From NCBI RefSeq assembly GCF_013404595.1, contig NZ_JABVAX010000001.1:620001-684000 (forward strand): DNA of 64,000 bases. The letters are read 5' to 3'. Origin of the DNA: Jannaschia marina (GTDB taxonomy: Bacteria > Pseudomonadota > Alphaproteobacteria > Rhodobacterales > Rhodobacteraceae). The number at the start of each line of letters is the position of its first letter. Positions within the stretch are counted from its first letter, which is position 1. The notes under the pieces are model-generated. The model saw only the letters and a list, made by a program, of their open reading frames with translations, had not been told where the DNA came from and made no database searches. The position numbers were made by a program, and so were the translations under genes. This document shows, in pieces, positions 20,598-29,670 of this stretch.

Positions 20598-20783
20598 TCA
20601 GTCTTCTGCCGCGATCTTGGTGAAGATCGCCTGCGCCTTGGCGCTGTGTACGCCTCGGTCGCTTTTGATGGTGGTGAGCGTCGGCTGGGCCGCTGCTTCG
20701 TCACCGAGGGCCGGGCTGACGCCCAGGGCCAGGGGGGCGGAGAGAGCGGCGACCAGCAGGGCGGGCTTTGCAAGATGGTACAT
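20598..20783 (-). CDS. tiny exported peptide, IFxxI-motif family, copy 1
   Basis: 61 aa. Signal peptide of about 26 residues (SAPLALGVSPALG), leaving a mature peptide of about 35 residues. Its C-terminus HSAKAQAIFTKIAAED matches that of the next gene (HSATAQAIFDRIQAANAEDE) and the third copy at 35988 (GDIFDRIRAESAEGE). That makes a paralogous family whose conserved part is a short amphipathic helix with an acidic end. It has no Cys. It lies 72 bp after copy 2 on the same strand, with a GC hairpin between, and is followed by a strong terminator. Function unknown; I know of no named family. Confidence 0.65.
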   Translation of the reverse strand: MYHLAKPALLVAALSAPLALGVSPALGDEAAAQPTLTTIKSDRGVHSAKAQAIFTKIAAED

Positions 20784-20822
20784 CGTGCTGTCCTTCCTTC
20801 GGGTGGTTGCCGGTGGTGGGGT

Positions 20823-20848
20823 GGCCCGTCCCGGAGACGGGGCGGGCC
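20823..20848 (-). terminator. GC-rich hairpin between two tiny exported peptide genes
   Basis: A 10-bp stem (20823-20832 with 20839-20848, one G-T pair) with a 6-base loop, 8 bp after the stop of copy 2. There is no T-run on the minus strand, so it is more likely an mRNA-stabilising or partial-attenuation hairpin than a full terminator. Confidence 0.5.
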
Positions 20849-20855
20849 GGGGGAA

Positions 20856-21065
20856 TTACTCGTCTTCGGCGTTGGCGGCCTGGATGCGGTCGAAGATGGC
20901 CTGCGCGGTGGCGCTGTGCGCGGCGTCGCCGCGGGTGGCCGGCGTGGTCGAGACGATCACGTCGCCGCCTTCCTTGCTCTGGTTGAACTTCGCGATGACG
21001 TCGGTGTTGGCGAAGGCCGGGGCCGAGAGGGTGGCGAGAACGGCGATGAGGGCGATGAACTTCAT
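20856..21065 (-). CDS. tiny exported peptide, IFxxI-motif family, copy 2
   Basis: 69 aa with signal peptide MKFIALIAVLATLSAPAFA, cleavage after residue 19, leaving a mature peptide of about 50 residues. The ATG has AGGAGACC upstream. The C-terminal HSATAQAIFDRIQAANAEDE is shared with copy 1 (20598) and, in shorter form, with copy 3 (35988). The middle (DVIAKFNQSKEGGDVIVST) is polar. The upstream region carries a promoter element that is also found before copy 3. No named family recognised; a periplasmic or secreted peptide is inferred from the signal. Confidence 0.72.
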   Translation of the reverse strand: MKFIALIAVLATLSAPAFANTDVIAKFNQSKEGGDVIVSTTPATRGDAAHSATAQAIFDRIQAANAEDE

Positions 21066-21123
21066 GGTGGTCTCCTGTAGGTCTTGCGTTGCGATGCGAC
21101 CCTGCCGGCCGCGTGATGCAAGG

Positions 21124-21167
21124 GATATGCGCTCGACCTTACTCACTAACAATGCACGACGGCGTGA
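21124..21167 (-). promoter_or_regulatory. putative promoter with conserved upstream element, tiny exported peptide copy 2
   Basis: On the minus strand a -35-like TTGTTA (21147-21152) is 17 bp from a -10-like CATATC (21124-21129). The 31 bp 21137-21167 aligns without gaps to 36208-36238, upstream of copy 3, with the shared pattern TCACGCnnnCGTnCATTG then nnnGTGAnnAA. In both places the TTG of the pattern is the -35 start and the spacing is the same. This suggests a common activator or a specific sigma factor. Confidence 0.5.
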
Positions 21168-21299
21168 ATATTCGTAATTTTCGGTGCGCTCATGCGGAGG
21201 TCGTGCCTGCGTGTCGCACCAACCTCAAGGTTGCGTGAGACCCCGTCGCATTCGCGTGATCCTTGAGATCCGATGGTGGTCGGAGACCGTACCCGTCGA

Positions 21300-22277
21300 T
21301 CAGCGTCCAAACCGTTTCCGCCACGCGGGCCGGAATCCGGACCGCGCGGCGTGGACGCCCCGCGCGATGGCGCGGGCAAGGCAACCGGCGGCGGCGTGGC
21401 CAAGGCGCAGCGCATCCCAGACCGGATCGGGCAGCGGCACTGCCCCCGTCGCCGCCGCGAAGACGAGATCGCCGTCGAGCGGCGTGTGGCTCGGCTGGAT
21501 CGCGCGTGCCATGCCGTCGTGCGCGGCGGTGGCCAGTCGCGTCGCCTCGGCCTGCGTCAGCGCGGCATCTGTCGCGATGATGGCAATGGTGGTCGAACGG
21601 CCCGGTGTCGCGTCGCCATAGGGCTCCCACGCCGGATCGAGCTGGCCGGCCGGGCGGCCGCCGAACTCCTCGCCCATCTCCCAGGGGGCCGCGAAGAAGC
21701 GGCCGGCGTCGTCGCAGGTCCGCCCGAGCGCGTTGACCGCGACCAGCGCGCCGACGGTCACGCCGCAGTCGAGCATGGCGGAGGCCGAACCGAGCCCGCC
21801 CGCGAGGTCGAGCGTCGTCGCCCCGAAGCCGGCTCCGGTTGTGCCGATGTCGAAGTCGGTCGCGGCCGCGTCCAGGGCCGCCCGCCCGAGGCCGCCATAC
21901 GGATTGTGCGTCCAGAGCTTGTCGCCGCCGTTCAGGAGGTCGAAGAGGATGGCCCCCGGCACGATGGGCACCCGCATGTCGCCGACCGCGAAGCCCCGCC
22001 CCATGGCGCGCAGTCCATCCGCGACGCCCGACGCCGCGTCGAGCCCGAAGGCCGAGCCGCCGGATAGGACGAGCGCGTCGACCTCCTGCACCAGCTTGTC
22101 GGGGGCGAGAAGATCCGTTTCCCGCGTGCCGGGGGCTCCGCCCATGACATGGACGCCCGCCGTGAAGGGGGCGTCGGCCAGAAGGACAGTCGCGCCACTG
22201 CGTAGCGTTTCGTCCTGCGCATTGCCGACCCGCAGGCCGGCGACGTCGGTGATGAGGTTCCGGGGGCCGGGGCGCAT
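21300..22277 (-). CDS. P1-family peptidase (S58, DmpA-like N-terminal nucleophile hydrolase)
   Basis: Predicted self-processing aminopeptidase/amidase, 325 aa. Family marks: NLITDVAGLRVGNAQDE at the N-terminus, VLSGGSAFGLDAASGV (about 69-84), TTGAGFGATT, and the GLGSAS segment with the Gly-Ser pair where related enzymes cleave themselves to expose the catalytic Ser. The ATG at 22277 starts one base after the stop of the preceding gene. The longer upstream frame overlaps that gene and is rejected. It is the last gene of a four-gene minus-strand operon (SDR, cupin, unknown, peptidase). The substrate is unknown; beta-peptides and D-amino-acid amides are precedents. Confidence 0.9.
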   Translation of the reverse strand: MRPGPRNLITDVAGLRVGNAQDETLRSGATVLLADAPFTAGVHVMGGAPGTRETDLLAPDKLVQEVDALVLSGGSAFGLDAASGVADGLRAMGRGFAVGDMRVPIVPGAILFDLLNGGDKLWTHNPYGGLGRAALDAAATDFDIGTTGAGFGATTLDLAGGLGSASAMLDCGVTVGALVAVNALGRTCDDAGRFFAAPWEMGEEFGGRPAGQLDPAWEPYGDATPGRSTTIAIIATDAALTQAEATRLATAAHDGMARAIQPSHTPLDGDLVFAAATGAVPLPDPVWDALRLGHAAAGCLARAIARGVHAARSGFRPAWRKRFGR

Positions 22278-22278
22278 G

Positions 22279-22584
22279 TCACTCCGCCTCGGGCAGAAGC
22301 GCGCGGGTGATCCAGCCGGGGAAGCGACCGACGACGCGGAGCCGGTCGGTCGGTCGAAGGTGCACATGAGCGCCGGGCAGCAGCAGGACGAGCGCGTCCG
22401 TTTCCGACACCTCCGGCCCGTCGCCTGGATCGAAGTATTGCGCGAGCCGCCGCGCGGCGGGCGGCAGAAGAACCTCGACCTGATCGAAATCGGCCTCCGG
22501 GGCAACGTCGAGGAGATGGGCAAAGGCCAGTTGCTGCGTCGCGAATCCGCCCGCCAGCACCCCAATGGAGACACGGAACCGCAT
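22279..22584 (-). CDS. hypothetical protein, 101 aa
   Basis: Unrecognised. MRFRVSIGVLAGGFATQQLA looks weakly hydrophobic but is not a convincing signal peptide. The rest reads as a compact alpha/beta domain (DQVEVLLPPAARRLAQYF, then ETDALVLLLPGAHVHLRPTDRLRVVGRFPGW). It sits 3 bp after the cupin stop and 1 bp before the peptidase start, so it is certainly part of that operon. No motif indicates a role. Confidence 0.7.
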   Translation of the reverse strand: MRFRVSIGVLAGGFATQQLAFAHLLDVAPEADFDQVEVLLPPAARRLAQYFDPGDGPEVSETDALVLLLPGAHVHLRPTDRLRVVGRFPGWITRALLPEAE

Positions 22585-22587
22585 CGC

Positions 22588-22941
22588 TCAGAGCCGCGGC
22601 TTCGGGGCGGCGGGCGCGTCGGCATCGCCGGTGTTCGGCTCGCCCTTGGGTTCGATCAGGAGAACCTCGACCTCCACCTCGGCCCGCGGGCGATGGCGCA
22701 CGCCGGCGGGCACCACGTAGAGGTCCCCGGGTCCGAGCGGCACGCTCTCCTCCCCTTCGATATCCATGACCATCTCGCCCTTCAGGACGAGAAAGAAATC
22801 ATCGCTGTCCGCGTGCGAATGGAAGGGAAACTCTCCCTTGAACTTCACGACCATCACATCGTTGGTGTTGTAGTCCGCGACGACATGCGGATCCCAGTGG
22901 GTGCGGATACGGGCCAGCTTCTCGTCCAGCGTGACCTTCAT
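22588..22941 (-). CDS. small cupin-domain protein
   Basis: 117-aa single-domain cupin. Likely metal ligands are His41 and His43 (HSH), Asp48 in place of the usual Glu, and His83 (PAGVRHRP). The motif-1/motif-2 spacing is normal. The C-terminal 20 residues are a Pro/Asp/Ala tail. Such proteins act as sugar or small-molecule isomerases, dioxygenases or binding proteins; the sequence does not decide. It lies second in the operon, 10 bp after the SDR gene and 3 bp before the 101-aa gene. Confidence 0.85.
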   Translation of the reverse strand: MKVTLDEKLARIRTHWDPHVVADYNTNDVMVVKFKGEFPFHSHADSDDFFLVLKGEMVMDIEGEESVPLGPGDLYVVPAGVRHRPRAEVEVEVLLIEPKGEPNTGDADAPAAPKPRL

Positions 22942-22951
22942 GGCGCTCTCC

Positions 22952-23692
22952 TCAGATGCAGCGGCCGCCGTCGACCTCGAGGCCGACCCCGGTGATCATC
23001 GCGGCCTCGTCCGAGCAGAGGAAGGTGGCGGCGTGGCCCATGTCCTGCGGGGTGGAAAACCGGCCGAGCGGAATGGTGGCGAGGAACTTCGCGCGCATCT
23101 CCGGCGTGTCCTCGCCCATGAAGCTCGCCAGAAGCGGCGTGTCCCCGGCGACCGGGTTCAGGCAGTTCACCCGCACGCCATGGGGCGCAAGCTCCACCGC
23201 CATGGCCTTGGTCGCGGTGATCATCCAGCCCTTGGAGGCATTGTACCAGTTGAGGTTCGGGCGCGGCGAAACGCCCGCCGTCGACGCCACGTTGAGGACC
23301 GCGCCCGACCCCACGGCCTTCATCCGCGGCACGACCGTCCGCGCCGAGAGATAGACCGACTTGGCGTTCACCGTCAGGACACGGTCGAACTCCTCTTCCG
23401 AGACCTCTTCCATCGGTTGCGGCAGGTGGGTGATGCCCGCGTTGTTGACCAGTACGTCGATCCGCCCCCAGTCCGCCATGGCCCTTTCGGTCAGCGCCGC
23501 CCAGTCGTCGGCGCGGGCCACGTCCATCGCGGCCCAGTCGCAGCCCTGCGCCGCGGCGACCTTGGCGGCTCCCTCGGTGTCGCGATCCGCGATCAGGACG
23601 CGCGCGCCCTCGGCCACGAAGGTGTCCACGATGCCGCGCCCGAAACCCGAGGCCCCGCCCGTCACGATCGCCGTCTTGCCGTCCAGTCTCAT
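22952..23692 (-). CDS. short-chain dehydrogenase/reductase (SDR)
   Basis: NAD(P)-dependent oxidoreductase, 246 aa, classical SDR. Cofactor motif TGGASGFG (11-18), NNAG (83-86), catalytic Ser137, Tyr150 and Lys154, and C-terminal GVGLEVDGGRCI. Acidic Asp36 in LIADRD suggests NAD preference. The substrate is unknown. It is the first gene of the operon leading to the P1 peptidase. The longer frame to 24271 runs antisense through the next gene and is ignored; the ATG at 23692 gives the proper N-terminus MRLDGKTAIVTGG. Confidence 0.92.
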   Translation of the reverse strand: MRLDGKTAIVTGGASGFGRGIVDTFVAEGARVLIADRDTEGAAKVAAAQGCDWAAMDVARADDWAALTERAMADWGRIDVLVNNAGITHLPQPMEEVSEEEFDRVLTVNAKSVYLSARTVVPRMKAVGSGAVLNVASTAGVSPRPNLNWYNASKGWMITATKAMAVELAPHGVRVNCLNPVAGDTPLLASFMGEDTPEMRAKFLATIPLGRFSTPQDMGHAATFLCSDEAAMITGVGLEVDGGRCI

Positions 23693-23793
23693 CGCGTCCT
23701 CCCTTGCGTCTTGATGCCCGAGCGGGCGGGCCCGCGCAATCGCGCGGTTCCGATGTGCTATGCTGGTGGCGTCAATCAGAGGAGGGCCGAGTC

Positions 23794-24162
23794 GTGACGT
23801 TCGAGGAAGTGGCGAATGAACTTGTGAAGGGCTGCCGCGAGGGGCGGGAGGCCGAGAACCTCGAGAAGCTCTATGCCGAGGACGCGGTGAGCGTCGAAGC
23901 GGCCGACATGGGAAACGGGCGCGAGACGAAGGGGATCGAGGGCATTCGCGGCAAGCACGCGTGGTTCGAGAGCATGTACGAACAGGTCTCCGGCGACGCC
24001 TCCGACCCGATGCCCCATGGCGACGACCGCTTCGCCGTGATCTTCGACATGGATATGAGGAAGCGCGAGACGGGCGAGATCGAGAAGATGCGCGACATCG
24101 GCGTCTACACCGTGAAGGACGGCAAGATCGTGCGGGAGGAATTCTTCTACCCGCTTGGCTGA
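23794..24162 (+). CDS. SnoaL/NTF2-like domain protein
   Basis: 122 aa, an NTF2-like cone fold (MTFEEVANELVKGCREGREAENLEKLYAEDAVSVE helices, then strands ending in VYTVKDGKIVREEFFYPLG). The GTG start at 23794 is preceded by a GAGGAG ribosome site; ATGs upstream give no better N-terminus. Such proteins are isomerases, hydrolases or ligand-binding; no catalytic set is evident. It is divergent from the SDR operon. Its 3' end overlaps the convergent membrane-protein gene by 16 bp. Confidence 0.82.
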   Translation: MTFEEVANELVKGCREGREAENLEKLYAEDAVSVEAADMGNGRETKGIEGIRGKHAWFESMYEQVSGDASDPMPHGDDRFAVIFDMDMRKRETGEIEKMRDIGVYTVKDGKIVREEFFYPLG

Positions 24163-24677
24163 CCCCGTGCCTGCCACATGAGGATGAGCGCGATCGGAAG
24201 GCCGATGAGGCCGCCCAGATAGGCCGCGTTGTGCATCGCACCGGCGCGGTTGAAGGCGACCGCATCGACACCCTCGGGCCGCCACCAGCGGTCCGGGGGC
24301 GAGGGGAAGAGCGTCTCGACGAGCAGGCCCGCGAGCGCGGCGGCGAAGGTCGCGGCGAGGACGACGAGGATGGCGCGCAGCCCGCTGCGGAGATAGGCGC
24401 GGCGGTCGCGCAGGAGGATCAATCCGGTCCCGAGGACGGGCAGGCCGATCACGAGCCCCATCCACCAGCTCGCCAGCACCCCGACGAGGGCCGCGCCGAA
24501 GCGGGGCGGCATCGTTTCGGGGATGGCGAACTGCCGGAACTTGAAGGCGTGGTAGTAGTCGGGCGAGACGGTGTAGCTGATCTGGTCGTTGATGGCGCCA
24601 TAGACCGCCGCCGCCAGGCATGCGAAGACGAGGAGCAGGGGAAACGACAGGCGTTTCGGCAGGCCGCCCTCAGCCAT
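24147..24677 (-). CDS. four-helix membrane protein, unknown function
   Basis: 176 aa with four predicted membrane helices (about 12-29, 63-85, 100-122 and 148-168). The loop NDQISYTVSPDYYHAFKFRQF after helix 1 is polar and aromatic, and RWWRPEGVDAVAFNRAGAMHN lies before helix 4. I recognise it only as a conserved type of bacterial hypothetical protein. It overlaps the stop of the aldehyde dehydrogenase by 8 bp on the same strand, so it is probably cotranslated with it. Confidence 0.78.
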   Translation of the reverse strand: MAEGGLPKRLSFPLLLVFACLAAAVYGAINDQISYTVSPDYYHAFKFRQFAIPETMPPRFGAALVGVLASWWMGLVIGLPVLGTGLILLRDRRAYLRSGLRAILVVLAATFAAALAGLLVETLFPSPPDRWWRPEGVDAVAFNRAGAMHNAAYLGGLIGLPIALILMWQARGQPSG

Positions 24678-26106
24678 GGTGGACCGCGACGGTCTTCAAC
24701 TGGCTGAACCCGTAGAGGGCCTCGAACCCCTTTTCGCGCCCATGCCCCGATTTCCCCACGCCGCCGAAGGGCAGCTCCACGCCCCCGCCCGCGCCGTAGT
24801 TGTTGACGAAGACCTGCCCTGCCTTGAGGTCGCGGGCCATGCGCATCTGTCGCGCGCCGTCGCGGGTCCAGACGCCTGCGACGAGGCCGTAGTCGGTGCC
24901 GTTGGCGATGGCGATGGCTTCCGCCTCGGTCTCGAAGGGGAGGACGACCTGCACGGGGCCGAAGATCTCGGCCTGGGCCAGCGGGTGATCGGGCGTCGCG
25001 CCGGTCAGGAGGGTCGGGGCGACGTAGTGGCCGCCGTCTCCAACGACCTGACCCTGCGCGGCCACGGTCAGGTCTTCCGCCTTGGCGAGGAAACCCTCGA
25101 CGAGTTCCCTTTGCCGCGCGGAGATGAGCGGCCCGACGTCGAGGTCGTCGAGCGCCGGACCGACGCGGAGCGCGTGATAGCGCGCGGCCATCCGCGCGAC
25201 CACGTCGTCGTGCAGCGAACGATGGACGAGGATGCGGGAGGCCGCGGAGCAGGTCTGCCCCGCGTTCTGGATGCCCGCGTTCACGAGAAACGGCAGGGCG
25301 GCGTCGAGATCGGCGTCCTCGAAGACGATCTGGGGGGATTTGCCGCCAAGCTCCAGCGTCACGGGGATGACGTTGCGGGCGGCGGCCTCCTGCACAAGCT
25401 GGCCCGTGCGGACCGACCCGGTGAAGCTGATGTGGTGGACGCCCGGATGTGCCGTCAGCGCCGCGCCGGCCTCGGCCCCGATCCCCGGCACCACGTTGAG
25501 CGCGCCGTCGGGCAGGCCTGCGTCCCGGGCTATGCGCGCGAAGGCGAGCGCGGTCAGGCAGGCTTCCTCCGCGGGCTTCAGGACGCAGGCGTTGCCCATC
25601 GCAAGCGCCGCGCCGACGGAGCGACCGATGATCTGCATCGGGTAGTTCCAGGGCACAATATGGCCGGTGACGCCATGGGGCTGCCGCAGGGTGAGGACGG
25701 TGTAGCCGTCGAGATAGGGGATCGTCTCCCCATGCAGCTTGTCGGCGGCCCCGGCGTAGAATTCGCAGTAGCGCGCCAGCGCCACGGCATCGGCCCGCGC
25801 CTGCTTGAGCGGCTTGCCGACGTCGAGGGCTTCGAGCGTGGCAAGCTCCTCGACCCGGTCCAGCACGGCCTGTCCGATGCGGGCGAGGACGCGGCCGCGC
25901 TCGAGCGCGGTCATCCGACCCCATTCGCCCCGGAGCGCCTGATCCGCGGCGGCCACGGCGGCGTCGATGTCGCGGGACTGGCCGCGCGGGATCTCGGCGA
26001 GCGTCGTTCCGTCGGACGGATTGCCCAGCGGGAGTGTGTCGGAGGCGCGCAGCCAGCGTCCCCCGATGAGCATTTCGGCGGGGTCGAACCAGAGGGCGTC
26101 GGTCAT
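24670..26106 (-). CDS. aldehyde dehydrogenase (betaine aldehyde dehydrogenase-like)
   Basis: NAD(P)-dependent oxidation of an aldehyde to an acid. 478 aa. Catalytic Glu252 in LELGGKSP, catalytic Cys286 in QNAGQTCSAAS, and the cofactor motif FTGSVRTG (228-235). The start chosen is MTDALWFDPAEMLIGG at 26106; nine extra residues upstream are possible. It lies 96 bp downstream of a Dpp-like ABC transporter on the same strand, suggesting it oxidises something derived from the imported compound. The exact aldehyde is unknown. Confidence 0.92.
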   Translation of the reverse strand: MTDALWFDPAEMLIGGRWLRASDTLPLGNPSDGTTLAEIPRGQSRDIDAAVAAADQALRGEWGRMTALERGRVLARIGQAVLDRVEELATLEALDVGKPLKQARADAVALARYCEFYAGAADKLHGETIPYLDGYTVLTLRQPHGVTGHIVPWNYPMQIIGRSVGAALAMGNACVLKPAEEACLTALAFARIARDAGLPDGALNVVPGIGAEAGAALTAHPGVHHISFTGSVRTGQLVQEAAARNVIPVTLELGGKSPQIVFEDADLDAALPFLVNAGIQNAGQTCSAASRILVHRSLHDDVVARMAARYHALRVGPALDDLDVGPLISARQRELVEGFLAKAEDLTVAAQGQVVGDGGHYVAPTLLTGATPDHPLAQAEIFGPVQVVLPFETEAEAIAIANGTDYGLVAGVWTRDGARQMRMARDLKAGQVFVNNYGAGGGVELPFGGVGKSGHGREKGFEALYGFSQLKTVAVHHG

Positions 26107-26202
26107 GGGGGCTCCGGGCGTCGTCTCGTGCACGATCGCACGCTCCCGGTTTGAGCGACCGGAATCAAGGGGGCGAGGCCGGATGCGCGTTCGGGCCCAG
26201 CA

Positions 26203-27776
<1,574 letters not shown>

Positions 27777-27780
<4 letters not shown>

Positions 27781-28592
27781 ATCCGCACCCGGCGCAGTCT
27801 AGGATCGAGCGCATCGCGCAGCCCGTCGCCTAGAAGGTTGAGCCCGAGGACCATTAGTACGATGGCGAGGCCGGGCAGGACGGCCAGCTGCGGCTCGGTA
27901 TAGATCATCGTCTGCGCATCGGCGAGCATCCGGCCCCAGCTTGCCGTCGGAGGCTGCGCGCCGAGGCCGACGTAGGAGAGCGCGGCCTCCGCCAGGATGC
28001 CGAGCGAGAACTGGATCGTCGCCTGCACGATCAGCAGGTTCGCGACATTCGGCAGGATATGCTGCGCCGAGATCAGCAGGCGGCCTTTCCCCGCGACCCG
28101 CGCCGCCATGACGTAGTCGAGCGTCCAGAGCGGCAGTGCCCCGCCGCGCGCCACGCGGGCGAAAACGGGGATGTTGAAGATGCCGATGGCTAGAATTGCA
28201 TTGAGGGCGGAGGGGCCGAAGACAGCGGTGATGAGGATGGCGATAACGAGCGAGGGAAAGGCGAAGATGAGATCGTTGCCGCGCATGATGACCTCGTCCA
28301 GCCAGGAGCCGCGCGTTGCCGCCGCCCAGAGACCGAGGGGGACGCCGAGGCCGACGCCGATGCCCACGGCGACAAGCGCCACGGCGATCGACGTGCGCGC
28401 CCCGGCCATGAGCATCGAGAGCATGTCGCGGCCGAAGTGATCGGTACCGAGGGGATGTGTGAGCGAGGGCCCGAGGCTGCGCTGCGAGATGTCGAGCGCG
28501 GCGATGTCGTGGGGCAGCCAGAAGAGGCTGAGCGCCGCCGCCCCGGCAAAGAGCGCGGTCAGTACCGTGCCGATGAGCATCGCGCCCCTCAC
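27777..28592 (-). CDS. ABC transporter permease, DppC type
   Basis: 271 aa. An N-terminal helix is followed by HPLGTDHFGRDMLSMLMAGA, the standard DppC entry motif, and five more helices. The coupling loop LDYVMAARVAGKGRLLI sits mid-protein. I chose the GTG at 28592 because it overlaps the upstream stop as GTGA, the pattern of this operon; the ATG at 28580 is a possible alternative. The longer frame to 29153 is a shadow of the DppB gene. Confidence 0.88.
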
Positions 28593-29539
28593 CGCGCGGC
28601 CCTCCGGCGCAAGCGGGGGTCGGCGAGCGTGTAGGCCAGCTCCACCGCAAAGGTGACGGCGATGACGGCGAAGACGAGGAGCATCGTCACCGATTGCACG
28701 ACGATCAGGTCGCGTTGGGTGATGCCCTGGAAGATGAGCCGCCCGAGGCCCGGCAGGAAGAAGACGTTCTCGATGATGATCGCGCCCGCGAGCAGGAAGG
28801 AGAATTGCAGCCCCAGGATCGTCAGCACCGGGATCGCGGCGTTGCGCAGGGCGTGGCGGATCGTCGTTGCCCGACGGGAAAGCCCCTTGGCGCGGGCGGT
28901 GCGGATATAGTCCTGATCGAGCGTGTCGATGAGCGCCCCGCGCAATACGCGGGCGAGGATCGACGCCTGCGGCAAGGCAAGCGCGACGGCGGGCAGGGTG
29001 AGCGCGAGGAGCGCGGCCCCCGGGTCGGACCAGCCGGGGAACCCGCCCGCCGAGACCCAGCGGAGCTTCACCGCGAAGAGGAACACGAGCAGCATGGCGA
29101 ACCAGAAGTTCGGCACCGCGATGCCCAGCTGCGTGGCCCCCATCACGCCCCAATCCGACGCCTGCCCCCGCCGCGTCGCCGCCAGCAACCCGGCGGGCAG
29201 CGCGATCAGCACCGTCAGGAGCAGCGCGTAGAGCGCGAGCGGCGCGCTCACCCCGATGCGGTCGGCCACGAGGTCGGCGACCGGCACGCGATAGGTATAG
29301 GAGGTGCCGAAGTCACCGGTCAGCATCCCGCCGGCCCAGGCGATATAGCGTTGCACAAACCCGCCCTGGAGCCCGAGCTCGGCGCGCAAAGCGGCGATCG
29401 TGTCGGGCTGCGCGTTCAGGCCCAGCATGAAGGCCGCCGGGTCGCCGGGCACCGCCTGCAACATCACGAAGATGACGACGCTCGCCACCACGAGCGACAG
29501 CGCGAGCGAGATCAGCCGGGTCAGGAGTGCGCGGGCCAT
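28589..29539 (-). CDS. ABC transporter permease, DppB type
   Basis: 316 aa from the ATG giving MARALLTRLISLALSLVV; 14 more residues upstream are possible. DppB features: FVMLQAVPGDPAAFMLG after helix 1, GDFGTSY near residue 90, and the coupling loop YIRTARAKGLSRRATTIRHALRNA. It is the first gene of a three-gene ABC operon transcribed away from the phytase-like gene. The 131-bp gap between the two carries a Pho-box array that points toward the phytase gene. Confidence 0.91.
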   Translation of the reverse strand: MARALLTRLISLALSLVVASVVIFVMLQAVPGDPAAFMLGLNAQPDTIAALRAELGLQGGFVQRYIAWAGGMLTGDFGTSYTYRVPVADLVADRIGVSAPLALYALLLTVLIALPAGLLAATRRGQASDWGVMGATQLGIAVPNFWFAMLLVFLFAVKLRWVSAGGFPGWSDPGAALLALTLPAVALALPQASILARVLRGALIDTLDQDYIRTARAKGLSRRATTIRHALRNAAIPVLTILGLQFSFLLAGAIIIENVFFLPGLGRLIFQGITQRDLIVVQSVTMLLVFAVIAVTFAVELAYTLADPRLRRRAAR

Positions 29540-29584
29540 GGGCCGGAGGCTAGACGCCGTGGCAGGGCGGGGGAAGGGCAAAGG

Positions 29585-29613
29585 CCGTCATGGAACTGTC
29601 ATGCGGCTGTCAC
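29585..29613 (+). promoter_or_regulatory. Pho box array (PhoB binding site)
   Basis: Three 7-mers spaced exactly 11 bp apart on the plus strand: CCGTCAT (29585-29591), CTGTCAT (29596-29602) and CTGTCAC (29607-29613). The last two with their 4-bp spacer form a textbook 18-bp Pho box. The phytase-like gene starts 58 bp downstream. The final GTCACC also forms an inverted repeat with GGTGAC at 29619-29624. PhoB control under phosphate starvation is inferred from the established box consensus. Confidence 0.75.
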
Positions 29614-29670
29614 CGGGCGGTGACGCAGGGGGGGCTTCTGGGCGACGACCACAGTTTCCGGAATTTCGTC

